A stretch of 64,000 nt of DNA, taken from assembly GCA_037954325.1 (NCBI GenBank), contig JBBMNZ010000017.1, forward strand, positions 7,651,501 to 7,715,500, given 5' to 3'. Below the pieces are notes generated by a model. The model ran no database searches, was not told where the DNA came from, and saw only the letters and a list, made by a program, of their open reading frames with translations. The translations under genes and the position numbers were made by a program. Positions 35,764-49,415 of the stretch are shown here, in pieces. Numbering within the stretch: position 1 is the first letter of the stretch; each line of letters opens with the position of its first letter. The DNA comes from Fistularia commersonii. Lineage: Eukaryota > Chordata > Actinopteri > Syngnathiformes > Fistulariidae.

Positions 35764-38700
35764 ATGGGCTGCGTTCAAAGCTTCAGGGCGTTGTGTGACC
35801 GGACGAAAAATACCAACGTTCGCCTCAGTCTTCCAGCAGTGTGCGTTGTGTGGCAAACAGCCATGATCATCCTGTTTGGAGTTTTTATTCGTTATGATGA
35901 AGAGTCTAATCCACACTGGATAGAGCACAGAAAAGCTCATAATATATCAAGTGATATTGAAAATGACTTCTACTTCAGATATCCAAGTAAGTGAATTCAT
36001 TTCTATTTTCTTTTTTCATATACATATATATATATGTATATATATATATATACATATATATGTATATATATGTGTGTGTTTGCGTGTGTGTATATACACA
36101 TAGATATAGAGTGTTTGCTTTTGTCAATTTATTTTGTGTTTTCATTTCTAAAATAGATTTTATTTTTAAAATTTCCACATTACTGAAATAACACTGCATA
36201 TGTTGATTCTGATTCTCTTTTGACTTTGCACACTACAGCACATGTAACCTGTTTGTATCAAAAAAAAAGATGTTTGGGTTTTTTTTCTTTGTTTTGTATA
36301 TGTTTTTGCTGATGATGTACACCTCTAACCAGCTGCAAAGTTTTTGAGGTCACTACCACGAACGTCCAAGACATGGTGTTAGGTGTCACATGATGGATGA
36401 CTGTCCTGACAGTTTCTTGTTGGACTTCAAGACTGAATCTTTCAAGTCACCGGACTGTCTTTTCCAAACCTGCTGTTATCGGTCTGAATTGTCTGTGGTC
36501 TTTGTAGTTTTTGAGGCTCTGGAGCATGTGAAATACTTTGTACAATGGGCTGTTTGTTGCATATTCTTCTAATGTTTCAGACTGCAGTGAGAAGCTATTG
36601 TACCAGCAGATGTGTTTGCTGATTATAATGTTAGCCCGTCAGTGATACTGGCTAATTTGGCATGGTATCTGTTTTTTCGATCCCCATTTCAGATATCAAC
36701 TGTCCTAGAAAAGACTTTCCTGATCCTTATAATTTTTCTACGATCAATTCCTAAACTAGCAATAATTATCATATAACAATTGTTATGTGTACGCTTTATT
36801 CAGTCCAGAAAAAAAATGCATGTACTTGATGGTTCAGTCTTGCAACAAAATCTCTTCAAAATTAGAGGTGTGCCATTTATATTTAGGTAAAATGATAAAA
36901 TGAAATGAAAATAAAGATAAAATTTGTTGACCTTGCTGACCTTGTAGTTTGAGGCCATGTGTCAGTGGAGTAAATCTGACACCAAAGTCTGGGTGTAAGA
37001 AAAAGTATCATATACTCCATATTAATAAGTAATGTCAAAGTGTTCAAACAAAAGGCAAATTTTGTTTAATTGTTGAGTTGTGCAGTATAAAATGTTATGC
37101 AAATCACTGTCATTTGAACTGCACCTGCACCTGTTACGGAAATCTCAATTTCACAACACTACTTTTATGTAGCTGTAATCAAAAATTCCATAGATTGTCA
37201 AGTGGTTGAATCAAATGCTGTTGATACTGTCATGTAATCAGTTGTGGAAGATACAAACTCATTACCGGCAACACTGAGAAACCACCAATTCAAAGAATGG
37301 CTTCCACAAAGCAATTACTCAGATAAATATTTGTAATTTTGCGAATCAGCTGAGTCCATTCTGCAAACAAATGTAAACTTGATTAAGTCAAATTATATTG
37401 CAATTAGCCCCTGCTAATATTAAATGATAATAGCGCTTTAGAGCTAGTATAATCAGGTGCGCAAGCAATTCAAATTAAGCTGTGAAGCTCAGAAAGTACT
37501 TAAAATGAACTTTATTTGGCGTGAAAGGAACCAAGTACTATATCTCGTGCAAATAGCATCAATAGTCAGTCAATGGTTCACGACTTTAGTATTGAGTAAG
37601 TAGCAGCCAGTAAAAAAAATCCATAAACATCAGAAAGAAAACTCAGTCATATAAATGGCAATTGACCAGACCTCAAGAGAACAGGGCAAGAGGTAGACCA
37701 ATAATGGTGTGTCAGGACCTAAAGTTGACAGCTTGAGATGACTGATAATGATCAGGCCAATGACCAAGGGCTGGATGTTCATGAGTCCAGCTGTGAGGAC
37801 ATGGAAAAACATCTAAGGACCTCTGGCTGGAATAAACTGTCAGCTGAAGAAGAGGCAGTGGCACCAAGAACTGATCCTGGGAAAGGAGGGGTTAGCCAGC
37901 TGCAGATCAGAACTTGGAGACAACTGCTAACATGTTGGAACATGGAAACTCTTCAGACTAAGATCTGGGAACAAGACCCAAAGATGGAACCCCAGCTGTG
38001 TTGGCGTCAGTAGGGAAAGCCAAAACCTCAGAATCAAGGTTGGCTTTCAGTCTGTAGGAGTTTCTGATGGCTCAGACGCAAAAACTGCAGGCTAAAATCT
38101 AGTTCCAAGGTTCCAATTGTCAGTTGGCCCGCTGTTCGGGGCTGGAAATTCTGGTCGCGACCCAACCTCAGAAGGAGGTTGATGATCAGTCAAGGAAAGA
38201 AATGGTTGAAACTTGGTCTTTGGAGAAAAATTCTGACGCCAAGGCTCAGAGGAGACCATCTGATACAAGAGCTCAGGGAGGAAGGGAAAAAGAACTGTCA
38301 GCAGTCTTACTGATTAAACACCAGTTTGGCATCCATGGTGTGCTAAAACCGAAGTCCATTGTCTCTCGATTGACATCAACAATTAGGTCCAGCACTTCAC
38401 ACATCATCATTCACTAAGTTCCTTAAGAACAGCTGCGCTTAAACCAAAAAAAAAAAATCAAATGGTGTGTGTGTGTGTATGTGTGATTGTTTTTGCATGT
38501 GCGTGATAATGTCAGATATTAAAAAGACAGGAAAAAAAAAAACAGGATGATATTGGATGATGTTAAAAAGGTGTGTATACATTGCCTCAGCCCATATCAG
38601 AGAGCTTTGAGCTGCTCCTCATTCTTTTTAACTCAATTCATTTTGTGGCCAAAAACCAATCACTCTCATCCCAACAGGTTTTCAGGATGTCCATGTGATG

Positions 38701-41251
38701 ATCTTTGTGGGTTTTGGCTTCCTGATGACATTTTTAAAACGGTACAGCTTTGGCGCCGTGGGTTTCAACTTCCTCATCGCAGCCTTTGGCCTGCAATGGG
38801 CACTCTTAATGCAGGGCTGGTTTCACTCCCTGGATTACTCTGATGGAAAGATTAAAATTGGGATTGAGAGGTAAGTTTTGAGTATTAAATGAGGCTACAC
38901 ATCCTCTGCATTTCGATTTGATTTCTTACAAAAAAAAAACATACCCCTATTGGCCCAGCGACATTGAAGATAAAGTCAACTGATATCTTCCATGACCATC
39001 TGGGTCTATGGTTCAATTACAAAAGGACCTTTTGGAAATGTTTCCACCTGCTTTGATTCCATGTAAACATTGAGTGAAGAAACCAGTTGAACAGCATCCT
39101 GCCATAATACACTGCTCAAAAAAATAAAGGGAACACTTAAAAACACGTCCTAGACCTAAATGACTGAAATATTCTTATGAAATACTTTGCTCTTTACACA
39201 GTTGAATGTGCTGACAACAAAATCACACAAAAATGATCAATGGAAATCAATTGTATCAACCCATGGAGGTCTGGATAAGAATCACACTCAAAATTAAAGT
39301 GTAAAAACAAACTCCAGGCTGATCCAACTTTGATGTAATGTCCTTAAAACAAGTCAAAATGAATCTGTGTTGCTTCCTGAGTGGACACTATGATTTCACA
39401 GAGGTGTGATTGCCTTGGAGTTACATTGTGTTGTTCAAGTGTTCCCTTTATTTTTTTGAGCAGTATATTTCCAAACATGTTGTGCTTTTTTTTATTTTGG
39501 GGTGCTTGCTCTGTGGTTTGGAGTCAAACCAAAACTCCTATAAAGGAAATGTGATACTGTTTAACTGCTTCCAAGGGTCTGTGTCAAAATCTGATTGTTC
39601 TCTATTTCATGTAGGCTTGAGAGTCAGAGTTTAGTACATGGAATATAACCAAATTTTGAATATTTGGAATATTTGCACTGTCAGTGATAAAAGCTTGACA
39701 TCCTTAGCCAGTACATATTACAGACAGTAAAATGAGGATGGTATTAATGGTGACCTTTTTGTTTTTCCAGCCTAATCAATGCTGATTTTTGTGTGGCGGG
39801 CTGCCTGATTGCCTACGGAGCAGTGCTGGGGAAGGTCAGTCCGGTCCAGCTGATGGTTCTAACTCTGTTTGGAATCACATTGTTCGCTGTGGAGGAATAT
39901 ATAATCCTAAGTCTCATACATGTAAGTTTGAGCTGAATGCATATTTTGATTTGATTTAATTTCAAAATTTATATTCGCTTGCATTATTGTAAAATTGATG
40001 TTATTATCTAGTGTAGCGTCTCATGCTCACACTGCTCACACCGCTGAGATGGGTGTGCTCTTTTTATCTCATAGTGCAACGCGGTAATATAACCTTCCTT
40101 TTTTGGAAGGACTTATTTGAATAAAATTTATGTATTAATTTTTCCTCGAGAAAATGCTACCTGCTAAACGGGAAAAAATACATTGTATAAATGTAGAGAA
40201 ATGTCATGTTTTTGATAATAATTCTTCTTTCATGGAAGCAGACACAAATTCAACCATTTATAAGCAGCTACTTCCATTGCTGACCTCCAAGAACAGGGCT
40301 CATAGTACTACATCAGCCTCATCCAGCCTGGTTTCTCTCAGTCTTACCAATGATCATATTCTTTTCGGAAGGCCAGAGATGCTGGTGGCTCCATGGTGAT
40401 CCACACATTTGGAGGTTATTACGGCCTCGCCATTTCATGGATGCTCTATCGTCCAAATCTGGACCAGAGCCAGCGTTTGCATGGCTCTATGTATCACTCT
40501 GATGTCTTCGCAATGGTTGGTAAGTAACAATGGAACATTCCAGGAGATACTTTTTTTCACATTTTTGGTTTAGGCCTTTGCCGTTTTGACGATTATCTGC
40601 GCTTCAATTTTTGCGTAGGCACTCTCTTTTTGTGGATGTTCTGGCCGAGTTTTAACTCAGCAATCACTGACCATGGGGACGGGCAGCACAGGGCGGCTAT
40701 CAACACCTACTTAGCCTTGGCTTCAACAGTACTCACCACTGTGGCCATCTCAAGCCTCTTCCAGAAGCATGGAAAACTTGACATGGTAACAACATACAGT
40801 TATTGCGTGTCAATCAAAAATAACTCCCTGCAAGGTAGCCCCAGCTGCAAAAAATGTGCAAAAATCTGTTTCTGTTTCTCAGGTTCACATCCAGAACTCC
40901 ACACTTGCAGGAGGAGTTGCTGTAGGAACAGCTGCAGAGTTCATGTTGATGCCCTACGGGTCTCTGATCGTAGGATTCTGTTGTGGTATCATCTCTACCC
41001 TGGGATACATCTACCTTACGGTATCCCTTTATTGTCAGTTTCAGTAAAACATAATAGATGTCTTGTTTAATAGATGTTTTGTTTTGAAATGAAAAATGCA
41101 CAGCAGTTGTCCAAGTTCACATACGAAAATTCAATATTATGATTGGCCATTAGAACCATATACTTTATGTTCACCAAGCCTACAAACAGATCCTCAAAGG
41201 TTAATTATTTGGCTTCTTGTGTGTGTATGTGTGTGTATGTGTGTGTATGTG

Positions 41252-41294
<43 letters not shown>

Positions 41295-43383
41295 ATGCGT
41301 GCGTGCGTGTGTGACCCCGCGTGTTACTTTTATGTCACATTTTGGGGTAAATGTCAAACAGTATCACTGATCTAACCTTTAGAAATGTCATTACTGGTAA
41401 TATGCTTATATTTTTCTCCAAAAATTATAAGTATGTATTCTACGTATGACAATGTTATCCACATTTTAAATGGAAATTATTATCTTCCATCACTTGTGCC
41501 CTGTCCATTATGTGGTGCACGTCAGCACTCAAATGAAGGCATTCTAATTAAACCCTAACATGTCTAAGCTATGTTTGGTCAGTGAAACATGAAGTGAAAT
41601 CCATTAACATGTTTGTCACAGCCGTTCATGGAGAAACACCTGAAGATCCAGGATACGTGTGGAATCCATAATCTGCATGCAATGCCAGGAGTAATAGGAG
41701 GCATTGTGGGAGCAATTACTGCTGCTGCTGCAACAGATTCAGTTTACGGTACTGAAGGGTAAGTTCCTCTGATGGACTATGTGGCTGTAAAAACCTACAC
41801 ATTGGTAAATGATCAAAATGAGTGGATACTTGAGGTAAGTATCCCTCTGATAGAGGATTGCCGTTTCTGTATTTTAGGCTGATTAACACCTTTGACTTTG
41901 AGGGGTCATTCAAAAACATGGTACCCGCTCGGCAGGGTGGCCACCAGGCTGCAGGTATATGTGTGGCTATTTGCTTCGGCATCGGCGGAGGCATCATTGT
42001 GGGTAAGGATTTTGTGCTCTGTTCTTTGAGCGCATGACTGAAAGCATACTGTATATGTTCAAGTAGCTGTGTTTGAAGAAGGTCACTGTTGAATGGAATT
42101 TCTCGCCCCTCATATTGTTTTGTTTCTTAGGTTGTATTTTACGATTACCAATCTGGGGAGACCCTGCTGATGATAACTGCTTTGATGATGAGGTTTACTG
42201 GGAGGTGAGCAATACATGTGTTTTGTATCTTTCTCTACAAAAATTACACATATTGGATGCATTCATAGAAGATAAATGAGTCAATATCGTCTTTATTTTT
42301 AAACCAGTGAACCCTTTAAAAATGTTTTACGCCTGAAAATATCTTAAATGTCTTTTTTTTTCACGTCTTCAAGTATTTAGCTTTCTTCTAGTTCTTTTTA
42401 AAAAGCATGAGCTTGCACAACATTGTTTTAGTTTATGTTCAATCGCTCTACCTTTGAATTTGCCGAACTTTCTCCAGTCTTCCGTTCTCTAGTTTCTTTC
42501 ATTCTCCAGCTAACAGTAGTCACATCACATTATCTAACAGATAAAAAAGGTCTTGTCAAGATTCAAAGTATCTATTGTCATATACACAGTAAGGAAACAT
42601 GATTCCCTGTACAATGAAATTCTTTGTTTGCTGTCAGCAGTAACATTAGTATAAAATAAATGTATAATTGCACAATAAAAGGCAGCATGGGGAAGATATA
42701 TTTATGGTTTTATCTGAACTGTGATTGTCTCCAGGTTCCTGAGGATGAGGAGAGCGTTCCACCAGTGCTGCAGTACAACAACCACATGCGGAACAAAGAT
42801 GTGTATGTGTTTATTTTGACTGCAAACACTATCTGGTCAGGTTTTTTCACGCCACAACAAAGGGTGAACTAGGTGACTCTACCATTTGCACATGTAGCAT
42901 TCAACATCCTCTTGGTGGCAGCAAATCACAATTTGCTGCAGTGCCATGTGACTGAAATGTACACCCTTTGTGTTAACTAAAACTTGATGAGCACAGTGTG
43001 AGGATGTGGTTGAGGACAAAGTGGCACCACAGAGGCCTGTGTTGTTCCCTATCACTCAGTTCGCACTTCTTGTGAAATGCTCATACGGGTTCCGTGCTTT
43101 TCTTCCAAGCAGAGTTTTCCTTAATGTCGTGCTGGTTCCACACCACAGCAGGCCCTCAATGTGACCTTGAAGACGCAAGTCGTGTTTACAGTGGCAATGA
43201 GACAATAAATGGGGAAGAAAAAAAAAAAAGATTTTGATCGGGAAGAGCTCTGCAGTAGATACAATGAATAAGTTAAATATTGTTAGTGATTAAACACATA
43301 GTTTGTCTTTACAAAACATTTTTCTTGATTCATTCTTTCTGTTTTCCAGGATGGAGTCCAATTTCACCTTGGAGCAGAACTGA
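35764..43383 (+). CDS. rhcg: Rh family C glycoprotein (RHCG) ammonia channel, complete, 11 exons, 485 aa
   Basis: Twelve-segment membrane channel for NH3/CO2 of the Amt/Rh family; in fish it works in gill and skin ammonia excretion (known for the family). Exons: 35764-35986, 38678-38870, 39771-39921, 40372-40519, 40619-40785, 40883-41020, 41622-41758, 41878-42002, 42131-42204, 42735-42802, 43350-43383. All phases fit. The twin pore histidines are His200 ([11 protein letters not shown]) and His359 ([11 protein letters not shown]), 159 residues apart as in human RHCG. An N-glycosylation site sits in the first extracellular loop (Asn60, HNISS). Other family stretches are [31 protein letters not shown] and [18 protein letters not shown]. 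The C-terminus ends [10 protein letters not shown] after a 34-nt last exon. RHCG is preferred over RHBG/RHAG from sequence and the mir-9 neighbour. Fish have several RHCG paralogues and I cannot say which this is. Confidence 0.94.
36008..36118. repeat. (TA)n/(TG)n compound microsatellite in RHCG intron 1
   Basis: Alternating tatatatg/tacatata units pass into gtgtgtg, immediately after the first RHCG donor. Simple repeat; the open frames across it are artefacts. Confidence 0.9.
37630..38420. other. Unusual low-ATTA, E/Q/K-rich open stretch in RHCG intron 1
   Basis: Between AT-rich flanks this part is richer in GC and has two plus-strand open frames (37738-38013 and 38124-38417) with many Glu, Gln, Lys and Trp codons. 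Neither has a recognisable domain, and neither is flanked by splice sites in phase with RHCG. It may be a dispersed repeat or a retroposed remnant. Function is not claimed. Confidence 0.3.
39110..39465. mobile_element. Deleted, non-autonomous Tc1-like transposon in RHCG intron 2
   Basis: A 356-bp element with near-perfect inverted ends (left CTGCTCAAAAAAATAAAGGG at about 39112, right its complement ending 39463), matching over about 28 bp and flanked by TA. The subterminal sequences (gtatcaacccatggaggtct, tccaactttgatgtaatgtc) match the ends of a widespread fish Tc1/mariner family known to me. The transposase is entirely deleted. It lies between RHCG exons 2 and 3 and disturbs no splice site. 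Confidence 0.85.
41215..41310. repeat. (TGTG)n-(TGCG)n compound microsatellite in RHCG intron 6
   Basis: Roughly 35 bp of gtgtgtat units is followed by about 55 bp of gtgc/gtgcgt units, ending before gaccccgcgtg. The CpG-bearing half is unusual for an otherwise AT-rich intron. Its long Cys/Val/Arg open frames are repeat artefacts. Confidence 0.95.
42555..42645. repeat. Short dispersed repeat in RHCG intron 9
   Basis: The phrase 'attgtcatatacacagtaag' followed by 'gtacaatgaaattctttg' is a common interspersed fish sequence, often found as fragments of SINE-like or DNA repeats. Assignment is from memory and the borders are approximate. Confidence 0.4.
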
Positions 43384-43487
43384 TGCCAGATTTTGATCCT
43401 ACAGAACCCCTGTCGTTGTCACCCATTGGCTCCTTTGATTCTCCTGCTGGACAGAAATATATAAAAATACTCCTTACGCGTTGAGCA

Positions 43488-43493
43488 AATAAA
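43488..43493 (+). terminator. rhcg: RHCG polyadenylation signal
   Basis: AATAAA 105 bp after the RHCG stop codon (43381-43383), giving a short 3'UTR that ends near 43.51 kb. Confidence 0.65.
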
Positions 43494-44766
43494 CGTCCAT
43501 TATAGATAATTATTGGGGGAATCAAACCATTCTTTTCAGATTTTGCCCATCATAAGATGAAACGTTAGAGTTAAAGACTGTAATTCATTGCCTGAGTGGC
43601 ATTTGAGCGACTGTCTCGCCCCAACCCGTGTATGTAATGTTTGACTGTTCAGAATTATCACTGTTCTGTATTGAGTTTGTTATTGAGCCAAGTCACTCCT
43701 CTGAAGGTTCTTTTTTTAACCCTACCACATATATATATATATTTATATTTAATTTTAAATGTTTGCTTGTTTGCAGCAAATTGAAGTTGAAAACGGTGGC
43801 AGCCAAATTTCAAGCTGTTAAGTCTAATTACCTTAAATGTTAGTACATTTTCAGAGATATATTTGGTTTGTCATCTTTAATGCAGTAAAATTCAGCCATT
43901 ACATCAAGGATATTTTTACTCTTGCCATTAATCTAAAAAGTCATAATCGTTTCCAAACTATGATTGTACAATCAGATATAAATATTGCTCTCTGAAAAGT
44001 CAATTATTGCAATAAGGTCGGCATAATAAAAGCTAACTTTTGAATTTGTCTTGACTTTATAAGACACTTCGACCCCTTAATTCAACATTCAATGGGAAAT
44101 AACTAGCCAAAATTGAGATGTTTATAACCAAAACTAACCCAACAAGCAACATGGCTCCCTAGGTTAGAACACCCTCAGTCTCCTCTGTCAGCCAAGGGTC
44201 AGGCGAAGGCTAAAGGTCACACCCTTATTGCTCTCCAGAGACACTGTGGTGACCAAAAACAAACCAGCTACTTCATCACCTAAGGTCAAAAGGTGAGACA
44301 AGTGCAAGGGCACAGACAAAGCACATTGGTCATTTAAACCCCACTGATGACAAGGACTCTCAGAAATGCTGAGTCAAACAAGCATGTCCCTCACTTTATC
44401 TATTAATACGTTTTTTTTTTTTCCTCAATGTGATAAAGTGGCTTCCTGTCTGTAATTTTCTGATGACTGCTGTAATTTCCAAACGCTCCATCTTCCCTCC
44501 ACCTGGCATTTAATTGGTAGGTGACCACAGCTCCTGGTGGGAGTGTTGGATGATTCCCACACATGAGTAGCAGCCAGGAATCCACCTCTACATCCAGCCT
44601 CCCGGCTAACAAAGGCAGGCTTAGTGCTGTTTTCTTTTGTCATCAGTAACGTGTTTGAGTAAAGGAGGTAATGGTGCCACAAGTGCTCCAATTAAACAAG
44701 ATGCAGCCCTGCTGGGGAAAAAAAGCACCCCCATTGCCCTATACCCCACCCCCGCACCACCTTATG

Positions 44767-44767
<1 letters not shown>

Positions 44768-44804
<37 letters not shown>
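44768..44804. repeat. (CA)n microsatellite
   Basis: Uninterrupted CA repeat of about 37 bp in the RHCG-mir-9 spacer. Confidence 0.95.
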
Positions 44805-44806
<2 letters not shown>

Positions 44807-46929
44807 GGCCCCTTCTCCTCACTCCCAGTTCTTGTTCCAACTTTACTCATGTTTATTCATCAGCCACTTAAAAGGGCAAATGCACAGGTCTGCTAAAATT
44901 TAACCGGACTTATTTTTTTTACATGATCCACGTGCTTCTCCTGCCCCAGTGAGAGAATCAGAACTCGTGGCACCCCTGTGAACGGCGCTTTGAACAAAAT
45001 CTGGTCGCAAATGTGACCTCCTGGAGGGAAACTATCAGGATAACAGGACAGGAGGCTTGGGCCACATGTGGAAGGTGAGGTGGAAAAAGGAGGCACGGGG
45101 GCATGAAAAGGGGGGAAACGGATGGACAATGAGGCCTCACTTCCATTGGCAGTGACTGACTGCCTGCCATCCAGGCTCAATCATGATCTTTGATTGACAG
45201 GTGGAGGGGAGGAGAGGGTGGGAAAAAGAAACTAGGGGCTCAGAATGGAAGCTGCACAAAACATACTCCCGAACAGGGGGCCGCAGAGACGCTCATTAAT
45301 GATAAAGAACATACCAGAATAAAAGCATGTTTTCTCTGCATGCCAGTGATGTTTGTAGGTTGAGATTAGTCTAAAATCTTCTCCACACAGCAATAAAATG
45401 TACAGAGAGGCAAAATACAACGTGGGAGGTCGCGTCAGAGCATATGGTTGTGGCTATTTGCCTGTTTGGTTCTTTTATTTTTCCTCCTTCCCCCAGAGCA
45501 AAACCACACTTTAAATCTGCGGTGGCTTGAGCTCCAGGAAAACCCGTCCATCTGAATAATTTAACCTTGCAGTTTCTACTACGGATATGTGTCACTCACT
45601 TTGTGGCTGAATTCACTTTACAATTACAAGGATTTACAGCAGTTAAAGGAGTATTCAGGGATTCATGTTCACTCCCTTATAAAGAGTGCAGTAAAAGCCC
45701 CTACTGAAAGCATCCCCAAGTCCATAAAAGTGTTCATAAACTATTGAAGTTCTGTCTGCACTTAATCTGCTCACAATTGGTGCAGCTTCGGTGCCACCTA
45801 AAGATTTCTCAGCTGGCACATTTGGCTTTCAGGTATTTGTTCAGATATTGACATTTTGTATCAAACATCCTGATTTTTGCACGCATTTCTTACCAGCCAC
45901 ACTTGTTTTCTTTTAGCATCCTGACCACCATCTTACGATCCCACTCTGCTGATGTCCCACCCACCTCCGCATGCCCAAGGTAACCCCCCCACCTCCCCAT
46001 GCCACTAACTGTCCATAGAAGCTGCTTAAGTGTCCCTATCGGACCACAGTGGAGAGGAACAGCAGATTAACCATGATCCTATCCGCTCGCTGCTAGCCCC
46101 TTCATACGCTCCGTTACACCAGCATTTAAAAGGAGGAGGGAACACCATTCAGGTCCATGATATGAATCCCAGACGTACGGACAAGAACAGAGCTCTCGCC
46201 CCTGTTTCGCAGAATAGACCCCTTTCTGGCACCCTCTAATTCTGGTTGCTACGGGCTTCTAGGTTCAATGGTGGACTCCTGTTGTGAGGGGACAAAGCCT
46301 CTCAGTCATCCAGTGATGGTTGCCAGGGGAGGCAGAATGTATGGGGAGGGACGGGCTAATGTTGTCCCAGACGAAATGTCTCTCTTAAGACGGGCAAGAT
46401 GTAGTGATTGACAGGTGGCTACACGCTCCACTGCAGATCACCCGGGAGGTCTGGGGGATCTCATATCTGTGTCTGTGTGTGTATGTGTGTGTGAAAAGTG
46501 AGTTCATGTGGATGTGGTAAGTTGGCAGGATGAGCAGTCTCTGTATAAGATTTCTATAAATATGAAAGAGGTACAGTTTATTACCTCTAGAGGGAGCTGC
46601 TTCAGTTTCAAATCAATGTCAAATCATTCTTAAACTGTGTTGGTGTGCAGCCAGCAGCCTGGCGATGCTAGTACTTTGCTAAGAGCAAGTAAATTGAGAA
46701 AAAGTCAGAACCCTGAACACAGCAGCAAATGTGGGCAAAAGTAAATGTGCTTCCACTGACATGGACGGCACCCCATATACATTATTGCATCAATGCACAA
46801 ACATTTACTCCTTGAGATACTGTTGGTCCGGTGAGCCTTGAAGGGGATGAATTTTATGTTGGTAATTGCTCAGTGGTTTGTAGGTGAGAAGCTACAAAAT
46901 TCAGTTTAACCTCAAATTTGAAAGAAAAA

Positions 46930-46948
46930 AAGGGGGGGGGGGGGCGGG
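46930..46948. repeat. Poly-A/poly-G tract
   Basis: A short A run followed by about 13 G residues and gcgggg. Simple sequence, possibly length-variable. Confidence 0.8.
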
Positions 46949-49415
46949 GAACAGATGATTGTTGAAGAGTGTACACAGATCCAGTGAGGAAACATGTTTC
47001 CACAGCGTGTTTCAGTGTCACAGTTTCAAGCACTTTGGAATAAATGAAATCAATGTTGAAAAGGAGAATAAAAGATGACCATACAAATCCACCCTCCCCC
47101 ACAGAGAGAAAGAGAAAGCAAACATATTTTTTGCCTGAAGTACAATGTATTATTTAGAAAATGTTGTTGTTGGGAGCCAGTGAATTTTGAGATGTCAGCC
47201 AAAAAAAAAAAGGTCTCCGTTCTTTTTAAATGCAATTGGAACGGATGGCATTACTCCATGCTCCATTTAGTGAGGATTTGAAATACTCTTTGTTTGGCTG
47301 ATCAACAAATAATTTCTATATAAGGAACATTTTAAGAATAATTTTCTCATGTTTGTCTGTAACGCCAGTTCCATAGTATTTCAGTCCACGTAAATTTCTT
47401 TTGCTGCTCATACTAAAACTGTCCGGATTTGTTTAAAAGCACTTATCTAAGTTTTTTTTAATTAATATTTTGTGTCAACTTTCTCTTTGAGTGATGTTTG
47501 CCACAAATTACAAGCTGTCTTGGTTTGAGGGAAAATATTTTGATGCTCGGCTGTCATCGTAGAGGGATAAAAGCTTTTGTGAAGGACCAAGTTAGTCTGT
47601 GTTTATCTGCATCAGAAGGATTAGTGATATTCAGATTCTTTGTGTTTCCCTTCCTCCAGTCTGGGAACCGTCACCCCTCCGCTCTCTAGACACCAGCTTC
47701 CTCCTCTGGGGCCACAGAGGTGAGTGGGAACAGACAGGGTACGTTCGGGGGACCAAAAAGGGGGTTTGCACACAACACTGTCTCGCCTCAGATAGACGGC
47801 TGAGACTGTCTGGGTTCTGCAGTCCCAGACAGGGTACCCTTCAACCCATCAGATGCTACACACACCCACCGGCCCCCTCCTTCCCCTTGACCTTGACTCA
47901 CTGTGACTGTGGCCCTCCAGACAGTCCGGGGTCAAAGGCTAACACAGCAGTCACACATCAGACACGGTTCAAGTCCCCTGTGTCCATATAAATGCTGAAT
48001 GGTAAATCACACAAAAGGCAGCCTGTTGGAATGTGCCTTTGAATTCCTGAAGAGATGCAACAAAAGACAAGATATTAATACAAGATGGATTAGATGTGTC
48101 TGCATGTACTGGATCTCTCTATTGGAATACAGGTTTTAATAAAGAATGGAGTTATATATAACACTGTATATTCCCATGACAGAGGAACTATTCCTATTAA
48201 ATAGAAACACATCCACTTTTGTTAAGAAAGGGAATGAACATGCAGCAGCAGCCATTCTTAGCATTTCACTTTTCACCTTTGACATCTGCTTCACAACATT
48301 TCTGACCAATCACAAGCTGGCTTCTAGCACACCTCAACTGATTTGTTAAATAGAGGAATGGATGAAGCCTCGTGTGGCTTTTTGAAAAATGCCAACCCAC
48401 ACAGTTTGCAGCTCTGATGAGCCTCCCCTTGCTGCTGAGCATGCGCGCACACAGACACACACACGCATGCAGACACACACAGAGCATCGCTTGTGTCTCA
48501 GCATGCATTCATTTCTCTAGCTCTATATTCATCCTTTCAGTCCCTGAAACAGCAGTCAGATATGCATTTCTGTTCCCTTTTATCAAAACACCATATTCCC
48601 ATGCTGTTCCCCATATCCTTCCCCGTCTGTTCGGACCCACAGGTTTCTTCACAACTCAACTGCTTTGGAGGACATTTTGCTCTGTAAGCGGCACCTCCCA
48701 TGTTGTGTACAGATCTTGATCATGGTGTTATGCTTACAGCAAAGCAGCAAGAAACAGGTTTCATACTGAATGTTGTCTTTGGGCCGAGATGTGCAAACAA
48801 AAAGCATGAAGATTAGAGCGGACGCTTTTAATGTCACAAACACTCAGCAGTTTTTCTTCCTTTTTTTTCTTTAAAAAACCCGGATGAATACCCTACATAA
48901 AAGCGTCCTCTCCCCATTAACAATTTCCAAGGACACTGAAAATATGGGTAATCAAGATTATTTTTCTTTTCTTTTCAAGTGTTAACACAGAAGATTTGGA
49001 TGCACGTCAAAGTAAAGCTGTAGAGAAAGGGACATACATGTTGGTGGTGAAATTAATGGCTTACTTAACTTTAACACACCTGCTATCTTATTTAAAATGT
49101 CTCTTGTTGTTCAGTTCTTTCTTCCTTTATTCATTTTTTGCTTCATCAGTCACGTTTTTTTTATTTTGAAAACGTCAGATTGTTTTGATTGTACATGCGG
49201 AAGACTATAAAACCATTATAATACAATTTAACCAGAGAGATATTTTTCCAACAAATTATTTTACATTTGTTTTAGACCAATACAGATAAACACATAGGTA
49301 AAAAGGTTAAAAAAAATAATAAAAAAACAACAACAACAGCGGATATCACTTTATCTTCATCCACGTGTTAAATGTAATTTCCCCGTGTTTCCACCCACCA
49401 TGCAGTTGTAGTCCT

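Noticed and set aside
41096..41370. Cys/Val/Arg-rich frames in RHCG intron 6
   Set aside because: Products of the TGTG/TGCG microsatellite.
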